5,983 bases of DNA from Methanoregula sp. (lineage in GTDB: Archaea; Halobacteriota; Methanomicrobia; Methanomicrobiales; Methanospirillaceae), in contig JAPKXV010000195.1 of NCBI GenBank assembly GCA_026394635.1, positions 1 to 5,983 of the forward strand. Direction: 5' to 3'. The notes under the pieces are model-generated. The model had not been told where the DNA came from. It worked only from the letters and a program-made list of their open reading frames with translations, and searched no databases. The translations under genes were made by a program, and so were the position numbers. Position 1 is the first letter of the stretch. Every line of letters begins with the position of its first letter. Shown here one piece after another: positions 1-5,983 of this stretch.

Positions 1-607
1 CAACTCTCTGGGCGGTGCCGGTGAACGGGTCGAGTGCAATCACCCGTGCGCTGGTGGAAATGGCGATCCCGATCGGGTGGAAGACTCCTGTGCAGACGAA
101 TAGTATCTCATCCGCACGTGTTGCCTTTGCCAAAGCAAAGCTGCACCCGAGCACCTGTCCGCGGTGAGGGGTCCGGCAGGAGCCCTCCGCAACCCGCACA
201 TCAATCCCTTTTGACTGAAGGAATGCTTCCATTGCAGGGATGAGGTGAACGTGCTGGACAGTGGTGACCAGCCCCACGGTTTTTCCTTCCAGCAGCGGGA
301 GAGCATTGGTAAGAACTGCGGCATCAAAACCCGTCTGACATAGTTCGAAGATCACATCATCGTGGGAGTCGACCGGTGAATGCCCGAAATGAACCAGCAC
401 ATCAGCGTAGGAAAGGGTATCGAGAGCAAGATCGCAGGCTCCATAGCAGGGATCGCCGCTCACGAACACCTCAAACCCGGCCTTTGCAAGTTCAGCGGCT
501 ATCCCTGCCGATTTCCGCTTCAGCCCTTCGGGGAACTGGAGAGCGACCTTATGCACTCCCCGCTGTTGTAACGCTGCGATCAGGTCAGAGGTAACGCTCA
601 ACCACAT
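1..607 (-). CDS. dph2: Diphthamide biosynthesis enzyme Dph2 (2-(3-amino-3-carboxypropyl)histidine synthase), C-terminus cut by the window edge
   Basis: Reading leftward from the ATG at 605-607, the frame stays open to base 1 and gives the first 202 residues. It resembles archaeal Dph2, a cytosolic non-canonical radical-SAM enzyme with a [4Fe-4S] cluster. That enzyme moves the 3-amino-3-carboxypropyl group of SAM onto a histidine of elongation factor 2, the first step of diphthamide synthesis. Visible family marks are VALQFPEGL (21-29), GDPCYGACD (51-59), VHFGHSP (72-78), GQVLGCSF (150-157) and FHPIG (176-180). C58 and C155 match the first two of three cluster cysteines by family knowledge; the third would lie beyond the edge. 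The gene overlaps the end of hpt by 23 bases. The start is uncertain: an AAGGTG at 609-614 is only 1 base from the ATG but 7 bases from an in-frame TTG at 599-601, which would remove two residues. Family assignment is confident, the start less so. Confidence 0.9.
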   Translation of the reverse strand, partial: MWLSVTSDLIAALQQRGVHKVALQFPEGLKRKSAGIAAELAKAGFEVFVSGDPCYGACDLALDTLSYADVLVHFGHSPVDSHDDVIFELCQTGFDAAVLTNALPLLEGKTVGLVTTVQHVHLIPAMEAFLQSKGIDVRVAEGSCRTPHRGQVLGCSFALAKATRADEILFVCTGVFHPIGIAISTSARVIALDPFTGTAQRV

Positions 608-1133
608 GCACCTTTTCGGCGACCTCGATTTTTACCAGGGATTTATAAGGCCGTCCTATCGAAGGACTCCCCCGCTGGACCGCAAAACAGACATCGACCA
701 CCTCAGCACCGGCAATCTCAAGAGCCTGCAGGAGCGCCCGCATCGTGCCCCCGGTACTCACGACGTCATCAACAATCACCACGCGGTCGCCCCGGGTGAT
801 CCCGTTGAGATAGAGTTCTCCCTTGGAGTAGCCGGTCGCTTGGTGGACAGCGATCTCATTGGGCAACCCGTACTCCCTCTTGCGCATGATCGTCATCGGG
901 ATGTCCGTCATGGTCGAGAGCACCGAGCCGATAGGGATGCCCATCGCTTCCACGACCACGATCTTGTCCACGCCGTTCAGATCGAGCACTTTGATCATTG
1001 CGGTGCAGACCTCGCGCAACAGTGCCGGTTCAACAACAGGGACCCCGTCGGTTATCGGGTGGATGAAGTAGTTGTATTCCCCCCTCTTTATCATGGGGCA
1101 TGTTTCAAGGGACTGTACCAGCCGGTCAAGCAT
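585..1133 (-). CDS. hpt: Hypoxanthine/guanine phosphoribosyltransferase, archaeal type
   Basis: A 182-residue cytosolic purine-salvage enzyme that condenses hypoxanthine or guanine with PRPP to give IMP or GMP and pyrophosphate. The type I phosphoribosyltransferase PRPP-binding motif is clear at residues 118-131 (VVIVDDVVSTGGTM, acidic pair D122-D123). An EAMGIPIG loop at 62-69 is typical of the archaeal Hpt group, which resembles adenine phosphoribosyltransferases in sequence. The N-terminus MLDRLVQSLE and the full length fit this family. The frame stays open upstream to 1184, but the ATG at 1131-1133 is preferred because a GGTGA ribosome-binding site lies 5 bases before it (1139-1143). The upstream extension would read out of frame through mfnA. 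It overlaps mfnA by 8 bases and dph2 by 23, so all three are probably co-transcribed and translationally coupled. Base preference (hypoxanthine/guanine rather than adenine) is inferred from the family. Confidence 0.92.
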   Translation of the reverse strand: MLDRLVQSLETCPMIKRGEYNYFIHPITDGVPVVEPALLREVCTAMIKVLDLNGVDKIVVVEAMGIPIGSVLSTMTDIPMTIMRKREYGLPNEIAVHQATGYSKGELYLNGITRGDRVVIVDDVVSTGGTMRALLQALEIAGAEVVDVCFAVQRGSPSIGRPYKSLVKIEVAEKVHVVERYL

Positions 1134-2226
1134 ATAACTCACCAATATCCTCAAGGAACGCCTCGATCCGGTCGCGGTGGACATGGGGCATGCAGACGAT
1201 CCGCAGGTGCCCCCGCCGGGTCCACGAGACCTTCCAGCGGTCAGGGACGTCCTTGCAGATGAACGTCGCCACGTTCAGGTCGGGGGTCACCGCACGCGGG
1301 ATCCCATATGTCTCCATGCCGTCAACCAGCCGCCATGTATTTTTCATGCAACCGGCAACAACCGCCTGCATTCCTTCAACTCCAAGATAATCCAGTACTG
1401 CCAGTGCCCCTGCAACCGGGGCTCCGGGGCGGGTTCCTGCAAGCGTATACTCCTGTTTGACCGAAAGGTAGGGTGTGTCGATGTTTAAGCTCGTGAGCAT
1501 ATCCGGCTGCCGCGTGAGGAGGCACCCGCACGGGATCGTGCCCATCCCCATCTTGTGGGGGTCCACGGCAATACTGGTAACGCCGGGCAGCGAAAAGTCA
1601 AACGGGATCGTGTGGTCGAGGAACGGGATCACCATGCCGCCGAACGCGGCATCAACGTGGAAAAAAATATCCCGCTCGGATGCAATGGCGGCAAGTTCGG
1701 AGATCGGGTCGATAAGGCCGTACTCGGTCGTGCCTGCAACTCCCACAAGGCAGATGGTATTCTTATCGACAATCTCTGCTGCTTTTGCCGCGTCCATCTT
1801 CAGGGTGCTGTCGAGGGGAACGGTGCGCATCTCAAGGCTGAGGATGTCGCAGGCTTTTTTAAACGAGAAGTGGGCGGATTCCGGGACGACAACGTTGGGG
1901 GCGGGGATCTCCTTTTTTTGTTCCTTTGCGAGACGGAGTGCCTGGATGTTGGATTCTGTTCCCCCCGATGTCGCATACCCCCCTGCCGTGGGGTGGTGAA
2001 ACAGCGTTCCCAGCCGTTCTATGAGCAGTTTCTCCAGCGATGCAGTTCCCAAAAAGAGCCCCGGGTCCCCAAGGTTTGTCTCAATGAACATGCAGTGTGC
2101 CCTGACAGCAACCGGGTGCGGGGGCGTGCACATGGAGCTCAGGATATAGTCGTGGTCAAGGTCCTCTCCTTTTTTTTGGGCAAAAAATAAAAAGAGGTCT
2201 TTTTCCGGCAGTCCCTTATTCAGCAT
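1126..2226 (-). CDS. mfnA: L-tyrosine/L-aspartate decarboxylase MfnA (PLP-dependent, group II)
   Basis: A 366-residue cytosolic PLP enzyme of the group II amino-acid decarboxylases. In methanogens MfnA turns tyrosine into tyramine for methanofuran, and can decarboxylate aspartate to beta-alanine for coenzyme A. Visible marks are SSMCTPPHPVAV (30-41), the family signature ETNLGDPGLF (49-58), SGGTESN (87-93), the cofactor-stacking histidine in SAHFS (H119), VDAAFGG (191-197, D192 to the pyridine nitrogen) and DPHKMGMG (222-229) with the Schiff-base lysine K225. The C-terminus has RRGHLRIVCMPHV (337-349), also typical. The open frame extends upstream to 2400 inside ppsA, but that extension is arginine/serine-rich shadow. 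The ATG at 2224-2226 gives the usual N-terminus and length. No strong ribosome-binding site precedes it, and it overlaps the ppsA end by 11 bases, so translation is probably coupled. An A8 run (2170-2177) and a U-rich hairpin lie early in the gene. Whether tyrosine or aspartate is the main substrate cannot be told from sequence. Confidence 0.94.
   Translation of the reverse strand: MLNKGLPEKDLFLFFAQKKGEDLDHDYILSSMCTPPHPVAVRAHCMFIETNLGDPGLFLGTASLEKLLIERLGTLFHHPTAGGYATSGGTESNIQALRLAKEQKKEIPAPNVVVPESAHFSFKKACDILSLEMRTVPLDSTLKMDAAKAAEIVDKNTICLVGVAGTTEYGLIDPISELAAIASERDIFFHVDAAFGGMVIPFLDHTIPFDFSLPGVTSIAVDPHKMGMGTIPCGCLLTRQPDMLTSLNIDTPYLSVKQEYTLAGTRPGAPVAGALAVLDYLGVEGMQAVVAGCMKNTWRLVDGMETYGIPRAVTPDLNVATFICKDVPDRWKVSWTRRGHLRIVCMPHVHRDRIEAFLEDIGELYA
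1139..1143 (-). promoter_or_regulatory. Ribosome-binding site that fixes the hpt start
   Basis: GGTGA on the minus strand, 5 bases before the hpt ATG (1131-1133) and inside the last codons of mfnA. It is the best archaeal-type site in the window and argues against the in-frame start further upstream at 1184. Confidence 0.65.
2158..2202 (-). other. Imperfect hairpin with a U-rich arm in the start of mfnA (possible attenuator)
   Basis: On the minus-strand transcript a U-rich arm (2193-2182, UUUUUAUUUUUU) can pair with an A8-containing arm (2177-2170). A GC-containing base adds 2163-2167 pairing with 2193-2197. The region begins about 25 bases inside mfnA and just after the ppsA stop. Archaeal RNA polymerase can stop at U-rich runs without a preceding hairpin, so partial termination after ppsA is possible. 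The bases also encode ordinary MfnA residues (FLFFAQKKG), so the run may be coincidental. Confidence 0.3.
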
Positions 2227-4513
2227 TACCGGTTCTCGCTGCCTCAAGGATGATGCGCTTTTCCGTGCGGGCGACGGTCTCGCGGATCTTTGCGATCGCA
2301 TCGATGTTTGCTGAAACACTCGCAATGCCGTGCTCGACGAGCCACTCCACCATCTTCGGGTCAGAGCCCGCCTGTCCGCAGATAGAGCACTCCACGCCAT
2401 ACTCCCTGCACGTCTGGATCGCGTTATGGATCAGGTGGAGCACTGCCGGGTGCTTGGGCTGGTACATGGTGGCCACATTCTCATTGTTCCGGTCGATGGC
2501 GAGCGTGTACTGGATCAGGTCGTTTGTCCCAAAGGAGGCAAATTTGATCCCGGACGTGAGAAAGTCCTCGATGAGGATCGCGCTCGACGGGATCTCGATC
2601 ATGATACCGAGCGTTACGTTCTCGACGTCCACACCCCAGCCGCGCATCATCTCCTTTGCCTGCACAAACTGGTCGGGGTGGGAGACCATGGGGAACATCA
2701 CGCCGAGGTTGTCATACCCCTCCTTCCAGAGCTGTTTGAACGCCTCTACCTGCAGCCGGAACTGGTCGGGGCTCTGGAGGTCGCGCCGGATCCCGCGCCA
2801 CCCGAGCATCGGGTTGTGCTCATGCGGCTCGTTCTCGCCGCCCATCATGTTCCGGAACTCATCGGTGGGTGCATCAAGGGTACGTACCCAGACCGGTTTA
2901 CCCGGAAACGCATCGAGCACGATCTTGATGCCGTCATGGAGTTCCCGGACAAACTCTTCCTCGCGGTGGTTGGTGATGTACCAGCCCGGCGTCTTGTTGA
3001 GCCCAAGGATCAGGTGCTCAATCCGGAGCAGACCGACACCATCTGCGCCTGTCGCTGCAGCCCGTGCTGCCGCCTCCGGGATTGAAACGTTCACCTTCAC
3101 GCTTGTCGCCGTGATGATCGGTGCTGATCCTATGGTCGCCTGCTGCGCCGCCTGCTGTTTCTGCACCGGTTGCTCGATTGCGCCTTCATAGATCAGTCCC
3201 CGCTCACCGTCAACCGTAACCAGTTGCCCGGCTTGTAACAACGAAGTGGCGTTCTTCGTCCCCACGACGGCCGGGGTACCCAGTTCCCTGCTCACGATTG
3301 CCGCATGGCAGGTCATCCCGCCTTCGTCAGTCACAATGGCGGCGACTTTCTTCATCGCCGGCACCATGTCCGGGTTCGTCATGCGGGTGACAAGGATATC
3401 TCCCTCTTTGACGCTGCCGGTGTCCTTGACATCCCGGATGATGGCGACCTTCCCGATTGCGATACCGGGTGACGCTCCCTGCCCCTGCACGAGGATTTTG
3501 TGGCTCTCCTTTGCACCAGGTTTTGCCGCAGGTGTACCCTGTCCGCCTTTTTTTACCCCGATGGTTGTGATCGGGCGGGACTGGAGGATGTACAGGGTCT
3601 CACCCACGATACCCCATTCAACATCCTGCGGAATGCCATAGTGGTTCTCGGCGATCTTTCCGTACATCCCGAGTTTTGCGACCTCGGCATCCGTGAGGAC
3701 CTGTGCGTCCTGACGGCCTGCGGCGACTTCGGCGACCTTTGTCCCGTGCTCCCCGTCGGCGATGATCTCAACTTTTTTGTTGGCAATGAACCGGTCGACG
3801 ATCTTCTCCGTCCTCTGGTCAAATACGTATTTATCCGGAGAAACGGTCCCGGAAACAACTGCTTCCCCCAACCCCCATGACCCTTCGATAATGGTCGATG
3901 GCTCACCGGTAATGGGATGGGACGTGAACATGACACCGGCTTTTTCCGAGTTGACAAGCTGCTGGACGACGACGGCAATATTGACCGTGTGGTCATCGAA
4001 TCCCTGTTTTGCACGGTAATAGATCGCCCGTGCACCGTACAGGGACGCCCAGCACTTCTGCACTGCGGTGAGGAGTGCCGTTTCCCCTTTGATATTGAGA
4101 TAGGTCTCCTGCTGCCCGGCAAAACTTGCATCAGGAAGATCTTCTGCTGTTGCGCTTGACCGGACTGCGACAACAAGGTCATTTGCTGACATCTTCCGGT
4201 ACGCTTTTTTTATGTCATCGCGGAGGGCAGCAGGCATCTTTGCTTTCAGCACCAGCCCTTTTGCGGTCTCTGCCGCTTTCTCCAGCGCCGCGTTGTTCTC
4301 TACATCAAGGCGATCAATGGACTTGTAGATCTTCTGTTCAAGACCGGTCTCGATAAGAAACTGGCGGAACGACTGGGCGGTTACGACAAACGCCCTGGGG
4401 ACGGGAAGCCCGATGGACGCCATCTCGCCCAGCGATGCCCCTTTTCCTCCTACCGAAATGATATCTTCCTTCCTGATCTCTTCAAGCCACAGGATATTGG
4501 GGACCGTGTTCAT
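2216..4513 (-). CDS. ppsA: Phosphoenolpyruvate synthase (pyruvate, water dikinase)
   Basis: A complete 765-residue cytosolic enzyme that makes PEP, AMP and phosphate from pyruvate, ATP and water. This is the first step of gluconeogenesis from the pyruvate formed by CO2 fixation. Domains in order: N-terminal ATP-binding domain (about 5-318) with GGKGASLGEM (22-31), RSSATAEDLPDASFAGQQET (118-137) and QSRPIT (311-316); swivelling phosphohistidine domain (about 340-445) with GGMTCHAAIVSRELGTPAVVG centred on the phosphorylated H403; and C-terminal PEP/pyruvate barrel (about 465-755) with GADGVGLLR (489-497), FGTNDLIQYTLAIDRN (661-676) and ICGQAGSD carrying the catalytic C712. Two low-complexity linkers separate the domains: a Lys/Gly/Ala/Pro stretch (about 320-338) and a Gln/Ala stretch (about 447-460). 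Length is slightly shorter than the roughly 790 residues usual in bacteria. The ATG has GGTG 5 bases upstream and a TATA-like box at a fitting distance. It is the first gene of a leftward overlapping operon, divergent from serA. Confidence 0.97.
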   Translation of the reverse strand: MNTVPNILWLEEIRKEDIISVGGKGASLGEMASIGLPVPRAFVVTAQSFRQFLIETGLEQKIYKSIDRLDVENNAALEKAAETAKGLVLKAKMPAALRDDIKKAYRKMSANDLVVAVRSSATAEDLPDASFAGQQETYLNIKGETALLTAVQKCWASLYGARAIYYRAKQGFDDHTVNIAVVVQQLVNSEKAGVMFTSHPITGEPSTIIEGSWGLGEAVVSGTVSPDKYVFDQRTEKIVDRFIANKKVEIIADGEHGTKVAEVAAGRQDAQVLTDAEVAKLGMYGKIAENHYGIPQDVEWGIVGETLYILQSRPITTIGVKKGGQGTPAAKPGAKESHKILVQGQGASPGIAIGKVAIIRDVKDTGSVKEGDILVTRMTNPDMVPAMKKVAAIVTDEGGMTCHAAIVSRELGTPAVVGTKNATSLLQAGQLVTVDGERGLIYEGAIEQPVQKQQAAQQATIGSAPIITATSVKVNVSIPEAAARAAATGADGVGLLRIEHLILGLNKTPGWYITNHREEEFVRELHDGIKIVLDAFPGKPVWVRTLDAPTDEFRNMMGGENEPHEHNPMLGWRGIRRDLQSPDQFRLQVEAFKQLWKEGYDNLGVMFPMVSHPDQFVQAKEMMRGWGVDVENVTLGIMIEIPSSAILIEDFLTSGIKFASFGTNDLIQYTLAIDRNNENVATMYQPKHPAVLHLIHNAIQTCREYGVECSICGQAGSDPKMVEWLVEHGIASVSANIDAIAKIRETVARTEKRIILEAARTGNAE

Positions 4514-4518
4514 GCTCG

Positions 4519-4522
4519 CACC
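4519..4522 (-). promoter_or_regulatory. Ribosome-binding site of ppsA
   Basis: GGTG on the minus strand, 5 bases before the ATG at 4511-4513. It matches the anti-Shine-Dalgarno end of archaeal 16S rRNA (complement of CACC) and supports the chosen ppsA start. Confidence 0.6.
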
Positions 4523-4546
4523 ACTTATGATCTCATCTCATGCCTG

Positions 4547-4560
4547 TTTAATAATTATCA
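4547..4560 (-). promoter_or_regulatory. Probable TATA-like box for the ppsA-mfnA-hpt-dph2 operon
   Basis: Read on the minus strand this is TGATAATTATTAAA, the most AT-rich run in the intergenic gap. Its centre lies about 40 bases before the ppsA ATG. Archaeal transcription normally starts about 25 bases downstream of the TATA box, so this would give a start near 4527-4531 and a leader of about 14-18 bases, enough for the GGTG site. The box contains an 8-base palindrome ATAATTAT (4551-4558) and abuts another, ATCATGAT (4557-4564). It could therefore also bind a dimeric regulator or act in both directions. No clean upstream BRE is obvious. Confidence 0.5.
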
Positions 4561-4636
4561 TGATGGTTTCATGGCGGTTCATTCGGACAAAACAAGATAA
4601 CCGGGTCAGATGCCCTGCGTACCTGGTGAAAGTACC

Positions 4637-4667
4637 CCATGGGTTGATCGGGGCAATCTACCCATGG
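4637..4667 (+). repeat. Inverted repeat (hairpin or operator) upstream of serA
   Basis: Arms CCATGGGT (4637-4644) and ACCCATGG (4660-4667) are perfectly complementary. After one T-T mismatch, GAT (4646-4648) pairs with ATC (4656-4658) around the 7-base loop CGGGGCA, giving 11 base pairs in all. It ends 41 bases before ATG 4709. Seven A residues follow it on the plus strand, so it is not a U-tract terminator for plus-strand transcripts. Each arm also contains the palindrome CCATGG, so it could be a pair of protein sites 25 bases apart as well as an RNA fold. Function unknown; an operator or leader structure for serA is inferred. Confidence 0.55.
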
Positions 4668-4694
4668 AAAAAAAGAACAAATCTGATTAGGTAT

Positions 4695-4698
4695 GGTG
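4695..4698 (+). promoter_or_regulatory. Possible ribosome-binding site of serA
   Basis: GGTG 10 bases before ATG 4709 and 19 bases before ATG 4718, so it favours the upstream start. It lies in the loop of a short GTAT...ATAC inverted repeat (4691-4694 with 4702-4705), which may or may not matter for access. Confidence 0.4.
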
Positions 4699-4708
4699 CA
4701 GATACTGT

Positions 4709-5983
4709 ATGGGTTTTATGGCAAATTTCAAAGTACTCGTCAGCGATCCGCTGGCGGAGGAAGGGCTGGAGATTCTCAGGAAGGCGTGCGACGTTGACGT
4801 CAAAACCGGCCTGAAAGAAGACGAGCTCTGCGGGATCATCGGGGACTACGATGCCCTGCTCGTACGGAGCGGCACCGATGTCAACGCGAAGGTGATCGAG
4901 GCAGGCAAACGGCTGAAGTTTATCGGGCGTGCCGGTGTCGGCGTGGACAATATCGATGTGGAGGCAGCGACAAGGAAAGGGATCATCGTAACCAATGCCC
5001 CGGAGGGAAACACTCTTGCGGCAACCGAGCACACGATGGCGATGATGCAGGCGCTCGCCCGCAACATCCCGCAGGCGAACGCAAGCCTGAAAAAGAAGGA
5101 GTGGAAGCGATCAAAGTTCATGGGTGTGGAACTCAACGAGAAGACGCTGGGTATCGTCGGGTTCGGACGTATCGGGCGCGAAGTGGCGAAAAGGGCAAAC
5201 GCGATGGACATGAAATGCGTTGCCTACGACCCGTTCATCACCAAGGAGCGGGCAGCCCAGCTTGGTGTCGAGATGATGTCCCTGGCCGAGCTCTTCAAGG
5301 TCGCAGATGTCATCACCGTCCATACCCCCCTGATCGCCGAGACCAAGCATGTCATCAACGCCAAGAGCATCGCGACGATGAAAGATGGTGTCCGGATCAT
5401 CAACTGCGCCCGCGGCGGCATCATCGACGAGAAGGCGCTCTACGATGCGGTCAAGAGCGGCAAGGTGGCCGGGGCAGCCCTCGATGTTTTTGAGGATGAA
5501 CCCCCGACTGAGTCCCCCCTCCTGACGCTCGACCAGGTGATTGTGACGCCTCACCTCGGGGCAAGCACGGTCGAGGCGCAGCTGAACGTGGCAGTCTCCG
5601 TCGCCAGGCAGTGCGTGGAAGTCCTCAAAGGCGGATCGGCAAAATACGTGGTCAACGCCCCCATGGTCCCGCCCGAGCATGCAGAAGTGCTCCAGCCCTT
5701 TGCCCAGCTCGCCGAGAAGATGGGGCGTTTTGTCACCCAGATCGCAGGAGGCCGGATCGCGTCCGTTGAGTGCATCTACGGGGGGGAACTCTCTGCCTAT
5801 GCCGGCAGCATGAAGTTTATCACCCGTCTTGCGCTCAAGGGGCTCCTCTACCCGATCCTCCAGCAGCCGGTCAATATTGTGAACGCCGATTTCATTGCCA
5901 AGGAACGCGGCATAGCGGTGAGCGAGACCGTGACGCAGGAGTCGAGCGGGTTCAAGAACCTCATCACCATCCGTATTAAGACC
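4709..5983 (+). CDS. serA: D-3-phosphoglycerate dehydrogenase, C-terminus cut by the window edge
   Basis: The first 425 residues of a cytosolic NAD-dependent enzyme that oxidises 3-phosphoglycerate to 3-phosphohydroxypyruvate, the first step of the phosphorylated serine pathway. The N-terminal substrate-binding lobe holds VRSGT (52-56) and GRAGVGVDNID (73-83). The Rossmann fold has GFGRIG (151-156) with D174 after the next strand. Catalytic residues of the D-2-hydroxyacid dehydrogenases are all present: R235 in CARGG, E264 in DVFEDEPP and H282 in TPHLGAST. From about 318 onward lies the extra domain of long PGDHs (allosteric substrate-binding type); a C-terminal ACT domain, where serine feedback usually acts, would be expected past the edge. 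Two starts compete: ATG 4709 has GGTG 10 bases upstream (4695-4698), while ATG 4718 (protein beginning MANFKVLV) fits the usual family N-terminus better but has only a weak GGG before it. Divergent from ppsA, with which it shares central carbon flow. Confidence 0.95.
   Translation, partial: MGFMANFKVLVSDPLAEEGLEILRKACDVDVKTGLKEDELCGIIGDYDALLVRSGTDVNAKVIEAGKRLKFIGRAGVGVDNIDVEAATRKGIIVTNAPEGNTLAATEHTMAMMQALARNIPQANASLKKKEWKRSKFMGVELNEKTLGIVGFGRIGREVAKRANAMDMKCVAYDPFITKERAAQLGVEMMSLAELFKVADVITVHTPLIAETKHVINAKSIATMKDGVRIINCARGGIIDEKALYDAVKSGKVAGAALDVFEDEPPTESPLLTLDQVIVTPHLGASTVEAQLNVAVSVARQCVEVLKGGSAKYVVNAPMVPPEHAEVLQPFAQLAEKMGRFVTQIAGGRIASVECIYGGELSAYAGSMKFITRLALKGLLYPILQQPVNIVNADFIAKERGIAVSETVTQESSGFKNLITIRIKT

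Larger units (their letters stand above)
4514..4708. other. Divergent intergenic region between ppsA and serA
   Basis: About 195 bases without a gene. The ppsA-proximal end (4514-4564) holds its ribosome-binding site and TATA-like box. The middle (4565-4630) shows nothing I can name. The serA-proximal part holds the 4637-4667 hairpin, an A7 run (4668-4674), a GTATGG direct repeat (4691-4696 and 4707-4712) and the palindrome ATACTGTAT (4702-4710) over the first serA start codon. I find no convincing TATA box at the standard distance for serA. Confidence 0.6.

Noticed and set aside
40..327. A minus-strand 95-codon frame at the left edge
   Set aside because: The adjacent frame on the same strand encodes Dph2 with its cysteine motifs and is open to the edge.
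606..1262. A 218-codon plus-strand open frame opposite hpt and the mfnA end
   Set aside because: Its product is rich in His, Arg and Asp with no recognisable motif, and it lies wholly antisense to convincing Hpt and MfnA coding sequence.
2250..3191. A 313-codon plus-strand open frame opposite ppsA
   Set aside because: It is a Ser/Arg/Trp-rich shadow of the PpsA C-terminal domain, whose minus-strand motifs are unmistakable.
3553..4182. A 209-codon minus-strand frame within ppsA in another frame
   Set aside because: Low-complexity Ser/Arg-rich translation overlapping the conserved PpsA ATP-binding domain; not a separate gene.
4637..4674. Intrinsic terminator between ppsA and serA
   Set aside because: The two genes diverge, so no terminator is expected, and on the plus strand the hairpin is followed by an A run rather than a U run.
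4413..4814. A plus-strand frame spanning the ppsA-serA gap
   Set aside because: It starts antisense to ppsA and ends out of frame inside serA, with no family-like sequence.
5111..5680. A 189-codon minus-strand open frame opposite serA
   Set aside because: It is antisense to the SerA Rossmann and catalytic regions and shows no domain; a GC-driven shadow.
1..5983. A previously undescribed system such as a defence island, mobile element or CRISPR
   Set aside because: All coding sequence belongs to well-known housekeeping families; no repeat array, transposase, integrase, RNA gene or toxin-like small gene is visible.

Overview
The window reads as a piece of a methanogenic archaeon's chromosome, most likely order Methanomicrobiales (Methanoregula/Methanosphaerula-like, an inference from protein flavour and moderately high GC). 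The clearest lineage marker is MfnA, the tyrosine/aspartate decarboxylase that supplies tyramine for methanofuran. A Dph2-type diphthamide enzyme and an archaeal-type Hpt fit this, as do GGTG/GGTGA ribosome-binding sites ahead of several genes.

Layout. Positions 1-4513 hold four minus-strand genes in the order of transcription ppsA (4513-2216), mfnA (2226-1126), hpt (1133-585) and dph2 (607 to beyond the left edge). Each gene overlaps the next, by 11, 8 and 23 bases, so this is almost certainly one polycistronic unit read leftward from a promoter near 4547-4560. A gap of about 195 bases (4514-4708) separates it from a divergent plus-strand gene, serA (from 4709, or 4718), which runs off the right edge. 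The gap holds an AT-rich TATA-like box placed for ppsA and a strong hairpin (4637-4667) upstream of serA.

How the genes fit together. PpsA makes phosphoenolpyruvate from pyruvate, the entry to gluconeogenesis in an autotrophic methanogen. SerA draws 3-phosphoglycerate, a few steps along that path, into serine. MfnA makes an aromatic amine (and possibly beta-alanine) for C1-carrier and CoA cofactors. Hpt salvages purine bases, and Dph2 starts diphthamide modification of elongation factor 2. These are housekeeping anabolic and translation functions.

I see no mobile element, CRISPR, RNA gene, defence module or other clearly novel system. The points worth a second look are regulatory: the hairpin and small palindromes ahead of serA, a hairpin with a U-rich arm at the ppsA-mfnA junction, and the tight operon that joins unrelated pathways.
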